Shown here: in pieces, positions 8,357 through 16,729 of the stretch
Position numbering within the stretch: position 1 is the stretch's first letter
How the letters are laid out: each line of letters opens with the position of its first letter
From: Vibrio syngnathi
Lineage (GTDB): Bacteria > Pseudomonadota > Gammaproteobacteria > Enterobacterales > Vibrionaceae
Length of the DNA: 64,000 bases
Direction: 5' to 3'
Assembly (NCBI RefSeq): GCF_002119525.1
Contig: NZ_CP017917.1
Coordinates: 1,240,001 to 1,304,000, forward strand
The notes under the pieces: generated by a model
What the model saw: only the letters and a program-made list of their open reading frames with translations
What the model was told of the DNA's origin: nothing
Databases searched by the model: none
Program-made: the position numbers and the translations under genes

Positions 8357-10468
8357 GTGTACAAAACACTACTAACTCAGTTTGTCGATTCATTGGCATT
8401 CTCTATGCGCACAGGCGCGAAAACCTTAGTCACAGCCCTATTGGTAATGGCATCATTTAACGCCTTGGCACAAACTACGGGCTGGCTGAGCGTGCCTGAG
8501 CATCCGCCTGTAAAATTGCGAATGATATCGACAGGTGAACAGTCAGATAACGGTGGTACCGTTCAAACTGTATTGGACGTTACACTCGACGGCGACTGGA
8601 AAACCTATTGGCGCAGCCCAGGCGAAGGTGGCATTCCACCAAGCTGGGATTGGTCTGATTCGACCAATATAAAGTCTGTAAATTGGCATTGGCCGATCCC
8701 TAAATACTACGAACAGCTTGAAGTAATGACGCTAGGTTACAAAAAGCACGTTAGCTTTCCTGTCACCCTAACGTTGAAAGATAACACTCAGCCAGCGGTA
8801 TTCAGAGCCTCCCTCTCCTTTCCGTCGTGCACCAATATCTGTGTGTTAACCGATTACGACATCAAATTGCCGATTGATCCGCAAACATTAGAGCTCGATG
8901 AAGAAGCGATGTTCTTGTTCAATCAAGGCATGAGCCAATCTCCACGAGAAGCTCACCGTACTTCTGTGAACGGTCTGTTCTGGGATAAGAGCAAGCAACA
9001 ACTGGTGACTCAGCTAACAAGTAAAGAAGGCTGGGATAAACCGATGGTGTTGATTGACGGGCAAGAAGTGGTTGATGACTTCTTTGCTCAACCAACCGTC
9101 CATATCACCGGCAATACGATGACCGCGGTATTCGATGTGAGTAACTGGATCGGCGAAGTCGACTTAACGGATCGCACAGTTAGTGTCACAGTTTCAGACA
9201 CTAATTTTGCCGAAGAGATGACGGCTCAAGTCGGCTCAGAACCTATTGCTTATCAAGCAAGTAACAGCGGTTTTCTTGCAATGATCGGCTTTGCTTTGAT
9301 TGGCGGTTTGATCCTCAATATTATGCCATGTGTGTTGCCTGTATTAGGAATGAAGTTAAATAGCATCATTCAAAATCAAGGTGCATCCAATCGACATATC
9401 CGACTCTCATTCCTAGCGTCTGCTGCAGGTGTTATCACTTCGTTTGCGCTGTTAGCCCTTGGCATGACCGTTCTAAAAATGGGTGGCAATGCGATTGGTT
9501 GGGGAATCCAGTTCCAAAATGTTTGGTTCATCGGATTCATGCTGATCATCACTTTGCTGTTCTCGATTAACCTACTCGGTCTATTCGAATTCAGACTACC
9601 ATCAGGTTTAAACACTTGGATGACAACCAAAGGCGATGACTCCCATTCTGGTCACTTCATCCAAGGTATGTTTGCGACCTTGTTAGCAACGCCGTGTAGT
9701 GCTCCGTTCTTAGGAACTGCAGTCGCTTATGCACTTGGGGCAAGTTACCAAGAGTTGTGGGCTATCTTTATCGCACTCGGCATTGGTATGAGCGCACCTT
9801 GGTTGATCTTCGCGTTATTCCCAAGCCTAACTAAATTACTGCCAAAACCGGGCGCGTGGATGTTCAAAGTTAAGTTGGTATTCGGCTTAATGATGTTCAT
9901 CACCAGTCTGTGGTTAACAAGCCTACTGAGCCCATTCATTGGTAAATTCGCGACGATCCTGTTGTCACTGTTTATTGTGATATCAGTCTTGATTTGGATT
10001 GGCCGTAAGTTAGGTCGCAAGGTGCTTATTCCTATCGTCGCAACCACAACCTTAGTGTTTGGTGCTGCATTGATCGTCGGTAGTGTCACCGCTGATAACT
10101 GGGCGACACCGATTGTTGACGATCTCGATTGGCAAAAGCTGGATGCGGAACAAATTCCTCAATTGGTTGAGCAAGGCAAAACGGTATTTGTTGATGTGAC
10201 CGCCGATTGGTGTATTACCTGTAAGGCCAACAAGATTGGCGTCATTCTCCAAGACCCTGTCTACAGCCACCTACAGAAAGAAGATATTGTTTTAATGAAA
10301 GGCGATTGGACAACACCAAGTGAAAGTGTCACTCAATACCTACAAAGTAATGGTCGATTTGGTGTGCCATTTAATATCGTCTACGGCCCAAGCTATAAAA
10401 GCGGTATTCCACTGCCTGTCATTCTAGACAGTGACATTGTCGTTCAAGCCATCGACGCTGCGAGATAA
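8357..10468 (+). CDS. ScsB/DsbD-family protein-disulfide reductase
   Basis: A 703-residue membrane enzyme that passes electrons from cytoplasmic thioredoxin to periplasmic thiol proteins. It has a signal peptide, then a periplasmic alpha domain with Cys near residues 158 and 162 (SCTNIC). A membrane domain follows with MPCVLPVL (Cys about 325) and TPCSAPFLG (Cys about 447), the two redox cysteines of DsbD-type transporters. The C-terminal thioredoxin domain has DWCITCK (Cys about 619 and 622). All six expected cysteines are present. The GTG start at 8357 is preceded by GGAG. Neighbours are the small membrane protein and ScsD, giving an Scs-like operon tied to copper or thiol stress. Specific partners are not shown. 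Confidence 0.88.
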   Translation: MYKTLLTQFVDSLAFSMRTGAKTLVTALLVMASFNALAQTTGWLSVPEHPPVKLRMISTGEQSDNGGTVQTVLDVTLDGDWKTYWRSPGEGGIPPSWDWSDSTNIKSVNWHWPIPKYYEQLEVMTLGYKKHVSFPVTLTLKDNTQPAVFRASLSFPSCTNICVLTDYDIKLPIDPQTLELDEEAMFLFNQGMSQSPREAHRTSVNGLFWDKSKQQLVTQLTSKEGWDKPMVLIDGQEVVDDFFAQPTVHITGNTMTAVFDVSNWIGEVDLTDRTVSVTVSDTNFAEEMTAQVGSEPIAYQASNSGFLAMIGFALIGGLILNIMPCVLPVLGMKLNSIIQNQGASNRHIRLSFLASAAGVITSFALLALGMTVLKMGGNAIGWGIQFQNVWFIGFMLIITLLFSINLLGLFEFRLPSGLNTWMTTKGDDSHSGHFIQGMFATLLATPCSAPFLGTAVAYALGASYQELWAIFIALGIGMSAPWLIFALFPSLTKLLPKPGAWMFKVKLVFGLMMFITSLWLTSLLSPFIGKFATILLSLFIVISVLIWIGRKLGRKVLIPIVATTTLVFGAALIVGSVTADNWATPIVDDLDWQKLDAEQIPQLVEQGKTVFVDVTADWCITCKANKIGVILQDPVYSHLQKEDIVLMKGDWTTPSESVTQYLQSNGRFGVPFNIVYGPSYKSGIPLPVILDSDIVVQAIDAAR

Positions 10469-10471
10469 TTG

Positions 10472-11041
10472 ATGAAGACTCCCAACAATGAAGAGAAATC
10501 TAGCACGACTGAAGACAGCGCTGTAAAGGGTGAAACCAAAAAGCCAAGTCGTCTTAAGAAGTGGGGAAAGGAACTCGTTTCAATGATACTGATCGTTGGC
10601 GTAGTTTCATTTGCGATGGACTTTTATCACAGCAGAAGCATGCCTCAAGGAAACGCGATTCCAATCGTGGGTCAGTCGATCCAAGGTGAAGATATTGATG
10701 CTATCGAGCTAAGCAAAAATGGTAAGCCAGTCATTGTCTATTTTTGGGCAACTTGGTGTGGCGCCTGCAAATTTGTGAGCCCAACCGTCAATAGCTTCAA
10801 CGACTCCCATCAAGTAGTTTCGGTCGCTCTGTCATCAGGCCCAGACGAACGTGTTCAGCGCTACTTAGAGGCGAAAGAGTATGACTTCCCTGTGATCAAT
10901 GATCTCTCTGGGTCGATCAGCAAAAGTTGGGGCATTGATGTCACTCCAAGTATTGTCATCATCAAAGATGGAAAGATCAGCAATATCGCAACAGGCGTTA
11001 CTTCCCCGATAGGGCTTTGGTTAAGAACCTACTTTGCATAA
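10472..11041 (+). CDS. ScsD-like membrane-anchored thioredoxin (TlpA family)
   Basis: A 189-residue protein with a charged N-terminal tail, one membrane anchor (VSMILIVGVVSFAMDF, about residues 36-52) and a periplasmic thioredoxin fold with FWATWCGAC (Cys96 and Cys99). The cis-proline segment reads GIDVTPSI. It is expected to reduce periplasmic disulfides using electrons from the adjacent ScsB-like protein. A TTG codon lies just before the ATG; I take ATG at 10472, three bases after the ScsB stop, so the two are translationally coupled. No DsbA-like ScsC gene is present between or after them. Confidence 0.85.
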   Translation: MKTPNNEEKSSTTEDSAVKGETKKPSRLKKWGKELVSMILIVGVVSFAMDFYHSRSMPQGNAIPIVGQSIQGEDIDAIELSKNGKPVIVYFWATWCGACKFVSPTVNSFNDSHQVVSVALSSGPDERVQRYLEAKEYDFPVINDLSGSISKSWGIDVTPSIVIIKDGKISNIATGVTSPIGLWLRTYFA

Positions 11042-11158
11042 CTCGATTTAGCTCATTTAACGAACAAGATTACCGTGAGTGCGATCCAATGCGCGTTCAC
11101 GATAATTAAGAACTCGAGAATGAAATAGAAGAGATTAAGACCCGAAATTGAACTCAAT

Positions 11159-11194
11159 GAAAGCCTATTCGCACCAATTTGCAGTAGGCTTTTC
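11159..11194 (+). terminator. Terminator of the Scs-like operon
   Basis: GAAAGCCTA and TAGGCTTTTC form a stem with a 17-base loop followed by Ts. Confidence 0.6.
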
Positions 11195-11277
11195 CATTAT
11201 TTTGCGTTATTTGAGACATCGTCTATTAACTTTCAGCCTTTATTAAAAGGTGCATCGCATCTAGAAAACCACCAAAG

Positions 11278-12543
11278 CTAAAAAGCGTACATTCTTTTAT
11301 CCGTTGATAACTCAAAACAGTACTCCGCATGCTCTTTAAGGCACTCAAACACTTCTCGATCCAACTTATAATTATCAACTTGGTCCGTTAAAATCGCTAG
11401 AGTTTCTTCCAATGTCATACCCTTACGATAGGGGCGAGACTGGGTTAACGCCTGAAACACATCCACCACAGCAACAATTCGACTAGGTTGGTCTAAGTCT
11501 TCAGCCGTTTTACCCATAGGATACCCAGAACCATCTAACCTTTCATGGTGATCGGAAGCCCACTGACATACCTGAGACGACTTAAACAACTCCTGCAGCG
11601 CGAATCGCGTATCCGTCGCATGACGTTTAATACAACAGTACTCTTCTTCAGTGAGCAAATCTGGTTTATGAAGAATGTCTCCAGGGGTTTGCAGTTTACC
11701 AATATCGTGAACCAGCCCAGCTATATAGAGCTTTCGCTGCGTTGTGTGTGAATAACCAAGTTGTTTAGCTAGATATTCAGAAATTTGCCCGACCTTCAAC
11801 GAGTGCTTGAAAGTAAACGAACTTTTGGTATCAACGACATTAGCGATAAATTCAGCAAAGGCAACAGTCTCGTCCAGCGACATTTGTTGAGAAAAAAACG
11901 GCACAGCCTCGAAGTTATCTCTCATATTCTCGATGTAAGGGATCTCCATCGAGAACCAAAAGTCATCCAGGTCGACCAACTCACACATGTGCTGCACAAG
12001 GTTAGTTTCGAACATCTCACCCGCTTGCTCAGTCAAACGCTCAATAATGTTCGCTTTACCATCTGGAGTTAAGTTTCCATAACGATCAGAAGCGGTTATG
12101 CCGTATAGATAGTCGACTCTGTCAGCAAGCATTATGATTGCGGCTAGATCCTTCTCTAATTCACTAATATGCACACTCTTTAGATCTAACCAAGAAGTAT
12201 GATGATAAAGCACGGGTTTAGCGAATATAGAAAGAACAGGGCACTCCTTTAAAATTTGGTAGCCCTTTTGACAATGGTAATAAGTTGCGTCGGGGAAAAA
12301 TCCCGAATTTAGTCGACGTTGCTCATCAATTTGCGACACTCCACAGTCGTGAATGAGTCCTAACGAAAATGCGAGTTGCGCTTGTTCCTCTTCCCATCCC
12401 ACGCTCAAAGCACACCGATATGCGATGTAACCGACCCTCTGCCCATGATTTTTGCTTTCAAAACCGACGTTATCAAGCGCCTTTGCAATACCAAATAGAG
12501 CCTTTCTTAGGTCTACTGTTACCTCTTGGCAATGTTGATTCAT
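11278..12543 (-). CDS. Tandem HD / HD-GYP domain cyclic-di-GMP phosphodiesterase
   Basis: A 421-residue soluble protein with two HD domains. The N-terminal one (about residues 10-165) keeps an HD pair (LIHDCG) and a later YHH but has no GYP signature. The C-terminal one (about residues 235-415) has the full HD-GYP set: LVHDIGK, then KRHATDT, then DHHERLDGSGYP. HD-GYP domains hydrolyse cyclic di-GMP. The first domain may be a degenerate regulatory copy. No receiver or membrane segment is present, so the input signal is unknown. It is convergent with the Scs-like operon and divergent from the acetyltransferase gene. Confidence 0.88.
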   Translation of the reverse strand: MNQHCQEVTVDLRKALFGIAKALDNVGFESKNHGQRVGYIAYRCALSVGWEEEQAQLAFSLGLIHDCGVSQIDEQRRLNSGFFPDATYYHCQKGYQILKECPVLSIFAKPVLYHHTSWLDLKSVHISELEKDLAAIIMLADRVDYLYGITASDRYGNLTPDGKANIIERLTEQAGEMFETNLVQHMCELVDLDDFWFSMEIPYIENMRDNFEAVPFFSQQMSLDETVAFAEFIANVVDTKSSFTFKHSLKVGQISEYLAKQLGYSHTTQRKLYIAGLVHDIGKLQTPGDILHKPDLLTEEEYCCIKRHATDTRFALQELFKSSQVCQWASDHHERLDGSGYPMGKTAEDLDQPSRIVAVVDVFQALTQSRPYRKGMTLEETLAILTDQVDNYKLDREVFECLKEHAEYCFELSTDKRMYAF

Positions 12544-12769
12544 TAATTAAGCCTAGAATTATATAGTTTTTATATATTTTGGCTGCTAATACTAATGCAT
12601 GACTAACGATCATACCCGCAATTATTATAAGGTTTAATATATTTCGTGATAGATCTAACGTATCACGAAAAATCCGTGCCACAAGTGGTTGCATATTAAA
12701 ATTTGTGCGACATTATAACCTGCCGACCAAAAAGACACTTAAATCATCAGCCAAAAGAAAAGGGAAAAC

Positions 12770-13315
12770 ATGTTTAAAACAGTTATCGATGAAGAGTTAT
12801 CCATCGCTCTGGTTGAAGAGAACTTCGCTTCTCATTACGCGGAAATTTCACAAAGTCAGAATGAGTATCTAAGCCAATGGCTAGCTTGGCCGCCACATTG
12901 TCAAACTGAGCAGGACTTTAGGATCTTCATCCAGCGATCGCTACATGATTACGCGGAAGGCAAAAGCATGACCTGTGCGATAGTGTATAAAGGCAACATC
13001 GTCGGAAACTGTAGCTTTAACACCATTGACCACAGCAAGCAGAAGGTCACGATCGGCTATTGGTTGTCTGAGACTTACCAAGGTAAAGGGATCGTTACAC
13101 GCGTAGTTGAGAAGCTCATTGATATTGCTTTCAATGAGTTAGACATGGAAAAGGTGGAGATATCAGCTGCAACTGGCAATCAGAGCAGTCGAAAGGTTTG
13201 TGAGCGCTTACATTTCACATTAGAAGGTATCATTACTCGCAATGAGAACTTGAATGGTCGTATCGTAGACCATGCTATTTATGGCCTGCATCGTTTAAGC
13301 GGCAATAACGCTTAG
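12770..13315 (+). CDS. GNAT acetyltransferase, RimL/RimJ-like
   Basis: A 181-residue GNAT protein. The acetyl-CoA loop reads YQGKGIVTRVVEKLI near residues 105-119, followed by KVEISAATGNQSSRKVCE, typical of the RimJ/RimL group that acetylates the N-terminus of ribosomal proteins or other amines. The start is supported by AAAGGGAAAAC before ATG at 12770. It is a single-gene unit with a terminator. The substrate cannot be read from sequence. Confidence 0.82.
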   Translation: MFKTVIDEELSIALVEENFASHYAEISQSQNEYLSQWLAWPPHCQTEQDFRIFIQRSLHDYAEGKSMTCAIVYKGNIVGNCSFNTIDHSKQKVTIGYWLSETYQGKGIVTRVVEKLIDIAFNELDMEKVEISAATGNQSSRKVCERLHFTLEGIITRNENLNGRIVDHAIYGLHRLSGNNA

Positions 13316-13367
13316 GCCTGAGTTTTTACTTAGTAAGTTTTGCTCATCGGCAAGTGAATATGATAAT

Positions 13368-13400
13368 AAGCCACGGCATTCAACCGTGGCTTTCATTTTT
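13368..13400 (+). terminator. Terminator between convergent genes
   Basis: AAGCCACGG pairs with CCGTGGCTT, followed by TCATTTTT. It lies between the acetyltransferase gene and the convergent sensor kinase gene and may serve both strands. Confidence 0.75.
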
Positions 13401-13432
13401 CATGAGCTTAGCAAGCCCTTTATAGAACCAAT

Positions 13433-14782
13433 TTACGCGGTCTTTGGAATCAAGATACAGAACTTAGCACCACCTTGTTTACTATCGCAAATCCTAATAT
13501 CCCAAGATAATTTTTTAGCGGCTGAAAGAGCAATCGCTAGCCCTAATCCTAAACCACCCGTTTTCGATGCTCTGCTAGAATCTAAGCGAGAAAACGGAAG
13601 AAATACTTCGTCACGCCTATCCTCTGGTATTCCGGGACCATTATCTTCAACAAGAACCAGCCAGTTTTCTGAGTTGTCGTCCAAAGTAACCCACACTTGG
13701 TCTTGTGTGTAATTTCCTGCGTTCTTAATCACGTTATCAAAAACCAAACGTGCCATCGAACAATCACACTTAATCTTGCACTCTAGCTGAACTTTGGACT
13801 CAAAAGTAACATTGTCTAGCTTAGAGTAACGAATCCTATCTAAACAATACTCACGAAGGTCCGCTTTCACTTTAACAAGCTCGAAGAAAGAGTTGTCCAT
13901 AACATTCAATTTCGACAGCATGATAATTTCAGACGTGAGATCGTTGATATCCTCAATGTAGGTATCAATATCATCGAAAAAGACCTGTTGATGCTCTTTA
14001 GCTTCTCTTCTTAAGAGATCGGTCGCTAATTGAATGCGACTTAGCGGCGTGCGTACTTCATGAGGAATCGCTTGAGCAAATATATGACTTTGTTTTACTT
14101 TGCTCTCAATTTCCTCGGCCATGAAATTGAAACTTTTGGCTAACTCAGACACTGGGTGTATCTCATCTACCCCAGAGCGAGTACTCAGCTTCCCTCTACC
14201 AAACTGCTTCTGTTTCTCAACTAATAACTCTATTCTTTCTTGAAAACGCCTCACAGGTAAGTAAACACTTGCACCAATAGCGAAAATAACGGCCAATAAA
14301 AGCCCGATAAAAAAGTTCCTTTCTGAATCTTCATACCATTCAATTTCTGGTGAGAAGAAATTGCCTACCTCACTAAACACAAAGCTAAACTTAGAATTTG
14401 GAAGCTGAAATACTGCCGAATAGAGATTGTTTCCAGTTAGATATATCGGTACACCGTTTAAGGTGGTAAACAACTCGCATTTTTGACAAGGAGCTTCTCC
14501 CGACCAATTCTCCAACAGGCGTAAATTGAATATATAAAATTGTTGGTAGCCTGTTCTATCGAGTTCTTTATAGAGCGAATTTTCTCGATTATGTTGACGC
14601 ACATACTGCTCAGAAAAGTAGACACCATCATTAAGGAAGGTTTCGATTTCTGTTCGTCGCATGTGCCCTTCACCAAGGTTCCAAAACAAAAACATCGTTG
14701 CCGACATTCCAGTCACAATCCCAAAGTACAGACGAGTAAACATAGAAACAGATTTAAGTTTCACAACAATAGACTTATACAA
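13433..14782 (-). CDS. Sensor histidine kinase with CxxC periplasmic domain
   Basis: An inner-membrane kinase of 449 residues or slightly fewer. Membrane helices lie at about residues 18-36 and 156-176, enclosing a periplasmic sensor of about 120 residues. That domain contains a PCQKC pair (Cys99 and Cys102), which could bind metal or respond to redox. A HAMP-like linker follows, then the H-box IPHEVRTPLSR (His241), the N-box NVIKNAGNYT, G1 DNGPGIPED and G2 GGLGLGLAIA. All catalytic motifs are intact. Its closest type by layout is RstB/CpxA. The first codon is a TTG overlapping the regulator stop by 8 bases; the ATG thirteen codons later (at 14743) is an alternative. Confidence 0.88.
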   Translation of the reverse strand: MYKSIVVKLKSVSMFTRLYFGIVTGMSATMFLFWNLGEGHMRRTEIETFLNDGVYFSEQYVRQHNRENSLYKELDRTGYQQFYIFNLRLLENWSGEAPCQKCELFTTLNGVPIYLTGNNLYSAVFQLPNSKFSFVFSEVGNFFSPEIEWYEDSERNFFIGLLLAVIFAIGASVYLPVRRFQERIELLVEKQKQFGRGKLSTRSGVDEIHPVSELAKSFNFMAEEIESKVKQSHIFAQAIPHEVRTPLSRIQLATDLLRREAKEHQQVFFDDIDTYIEDINDLTSEIIMLSKLNVMDNSFFELVKVKADLREYCLDRIRYSKLDNVTFESKVQLECKIKCDCSMARLVFDNVIKNAGNYTQDQVWVTLDDNSENWLVLVEDNGPGIPEDRRDEVFLPFSRLDSSRASKTGGLGLGLAIALSAAKKLSWDIRICDSKQGGAKFCILIPKTA

Positions 14783-15464
14783 CCAGCATATACCCCTTAT
14801 TGCGAACCGTACGGATCAATTGTTTGTCTTGCGCGTGTATACGCAGCTTTCGGCGTAACCCTGAAACGCGCATATCTATAGAGCGGTCGTTGAATGCGTA
14901 ATCAATGCCTCTAAATAGCTGGCAACATTGATCTCGAGTAACAACTTGACAGATGTTACTCACAAGAAGATTTAAGATTTCAAATTCAGCAGAAGTAAGC
15001 TTAAGGTTCTGTCCATATAACGTAGCACTTTGAGTTGTACTGTTGATCACAATTTCACCTTGCTTTTCAACAGTCGTGTCAGGTTCAGCAGTAACAGGGG
15101 CTGCTCGACGCAACAGTGCTTCAATTCGCGCCAATAAAGCGTGACCACGAATGGGCTTTGCAACGTAATCATCCGCACCAAACTTAAACAGACTGACTTC
15201 ACTCATTTCATCGGCAGAGGCCGTCAATACTAAGATAATTCCATTGTAAAATTCACGAGCCTGTCGGCAAATCTGTGCACCGCTCAACCCCGGAAGCATC
15301 AAGTCCAACAGAACGAGATCGGGTTCAATATTGCGGATCGCTTCAATTGCCAAATCTCCCTCATGAACAACGCTAACGTTGTAACCTTCAGCTTCGAGGT
15401 AAAGCGTAGTTAAACGCGCTATCGCCTGGTCATCTTCGACAATCAGTACTTTGGTTTTCGACAT
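14775..15464 (-). CDS. OmpR-family response regulator
   Basis: A 229-residue transcription regulator with a receiver domain (acidic pair EDD at 10-12, phosphoacceptor Asp54 in LVLLDLMLPG, Lys in VAKPI) and a C-terminal winged helix (about residues 135-229) ending RTVRNKGYMLVV. The open frame begins five codons earlier at 15479, but GGTGA sits properly before the ATG at 15464. It is co-transcribed and overlapping with the sensor kinase gene. The divergent gene at 16030 encodes a secreted protein and is the obvious candidate target. Confidence 0.9.
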   Translation of the reverse strand: MSKTKVLIVEDDQAIARLTTLYLEAEGYNVSVVHEGDLAIEAIRNIEPDLVLLDLMLPGLSGAQICRQAREFYNGIILVLTASADEMSEVSLFKFGADDYVAKPIRGHALLARIEALLRRAAPVTAEPDTTVEKQGEIVINSTTQSATLYGQNLKLTSAEFEILNLLVSNICQVVTRDQCCQLFRGIDYAFNDRSIDMRVSGLRRKLRIHAQDKQLIRTVRNKGYMLVV

Positions 15465-15674
15465 TTCTATCACCAGCATTTATTAAAAGCGAGGGCAGTA
15501 TATATACTGTTCATATATCATCAATATTGTTATTAAAGTCACCCACTTACCGTACGCAAAACATATTAATCGTTTTTGTACATACACGTTTACAAAAACC
15601 GTCGTTTGACAACCAAAACGTTCATGTTGTGATTAATTAGCAGTTAAAGCTGGGTCACTTTAGGCGTTTAAACG

Positions 15675-15712
15675 CTTACATTTGCTTTACTTTCTTACGC
15701 ACACTTACATTT
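15675..15712. promoter_or_regulatory. Direct repeats CTTACATTT, possible response-regulator binding sites
   Basis: CTTACATTT occurs at 15675 and again at 15704, 29 bases apart, with CTTACGC between them. They sit in the 550-base region separating the two-component genes from the divergent secreted-protein gene. Spacing near three helical turns would suit two bound dimers. No binding evidence; this is pattern only. I see no gene in this region. Confidence 0.3.
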
Positions 15713-15946
15713 AAATAATTTACAAATTCCAATCAAATCAACTCACCACTCATTAATAACACAACAGTCAGTAAAACTGCAAATCAATAGAATGGAAGTT
15801 TTTTTAACCATAATGATGATTTGAAAATTCAACGAAATCGTTCACCTCACCCTACCGCCAGTATTTCTCATCCTTAGGCATGGGGTAACCCCTATGAAGA
15901 TAAATCTTCTTCAAGTAACATTTATTCCACTATTGAACCGATTCGA

Positions 15947-15980
15947 CAATAACCAATAACCAATAACCAATAACCAATAG
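15947..15980. repeat. Heptanucleotide tandem repeat (CAATAAC, almost five copies)
   Basis: CAATAAC is repeated four times, then CAATAG. A further 13-base direct repeat (CAATAGTCACTTT) follows at 15975 and 15997. The array ends about 50 bases before the start of the secreted-protein gene at 16030, in its promoter or leader region. Confidence 0.85.
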
Positions 15981-16029
15981 TCACTTTCTGATTAAACAAT
16001 AGTCACTTTTTACTCAAGGCCATTTTAAG

Positions 16030-16587
16030 ATGAATAAAACGCTTTTGATGCTACTAACCACAACTGCTTTATTTTCTGAGCAAGTAAACGCTGAACTCAA
16101 TAAAAATGAAGTGGTGAATCAAATTCAAGCGCAAGTAAGTTCTTGGATAAATATTCAGGTCACGCCGCAAAGTAGCATTATTCAAAAAATGGTTTTCAAC
16201 TGTAAATTCTATAGCGCAATCCCTAGCATTAAGTCACCAGATGGCAACGAGATTAGCTCCGGTTCATATCGCTTTTATTCACACAATGGTGTACTTGGTG
16301 CGATGACGGAACCTTTTACAACTCAGCCCCTTCCAGAGTTAACGATGTGCCTTAAAGAAGAATTCAAGGTGACGAATCAAGATCAAGCTCAGTTGTTATT
16401 TGAAGCGATTGAAACAGTATACCCAGACAATTCGATGTTCGATGAGAGGTTTCCGAAAGAAATCATCAAGAATTCATATGGTTGGCACTTCATCAACGGT
16501 GAGATTTTTGGTGACAAGAAAGGTTATGTCGTCGAAAGCACCTCTGAAGGAAAAGTGACCAAAATCATCCGTTCACTCAACCTTTAA
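16030..16587 (+). CDS. Secreted protein of unknown function, divergent from the two-component system
   Basis: A 185-residue protein with a signal peptide (MNKTLLMLL to EQVNA). The mature part has two cysteines (Cys58, Cys107) that could form one disulfide and no recognised motif. It ends with a beta-rich stretch (GYVVESTSEGKVTKIIRSLNL region). I do not recognise a family. Its position opposite the response regulator gene suggests co-regulation or signal modulation. The start follows CAAGGCCATTTTAAG. Confidence 0.7.
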   Translation: MNKTLLMLLTTTALFSEQVNAELNKNEVVNQIQAQVSSWINIQVTPQSSIIQKMVFNCKFYSAIPSIKSPDGNEISSGSYRFYSHNGVLGAMTEPFTTQPLPELTMCLKEEFKVTNQDQAQLLFEAIETVYPDNSMFDERFPKEIIKNSYGWHFINGEIFGDKKGYVVESTSEGKVTKIIRSLNL

Positions 16588-16729
16588 ACGCTGTTTTAAG
16601 CACTTTATTTTTCTTTAACACAACTTCCTCGTTGCAGTTAAAAGTTCGTGTTCAATTTGCTAAACGATCTACCGAAGCATAAGCCCGGTATCGGTAAATC
16701 AACCAAAGTATGAGTCTCTCGAGTTCAAT

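Noticed and set aside
12473..12694. 73-residue frame over the start of the HD-GYP gene
   Set aside because: It is in a different frame within the gene's 5' region and lacks a ribosome binding site.
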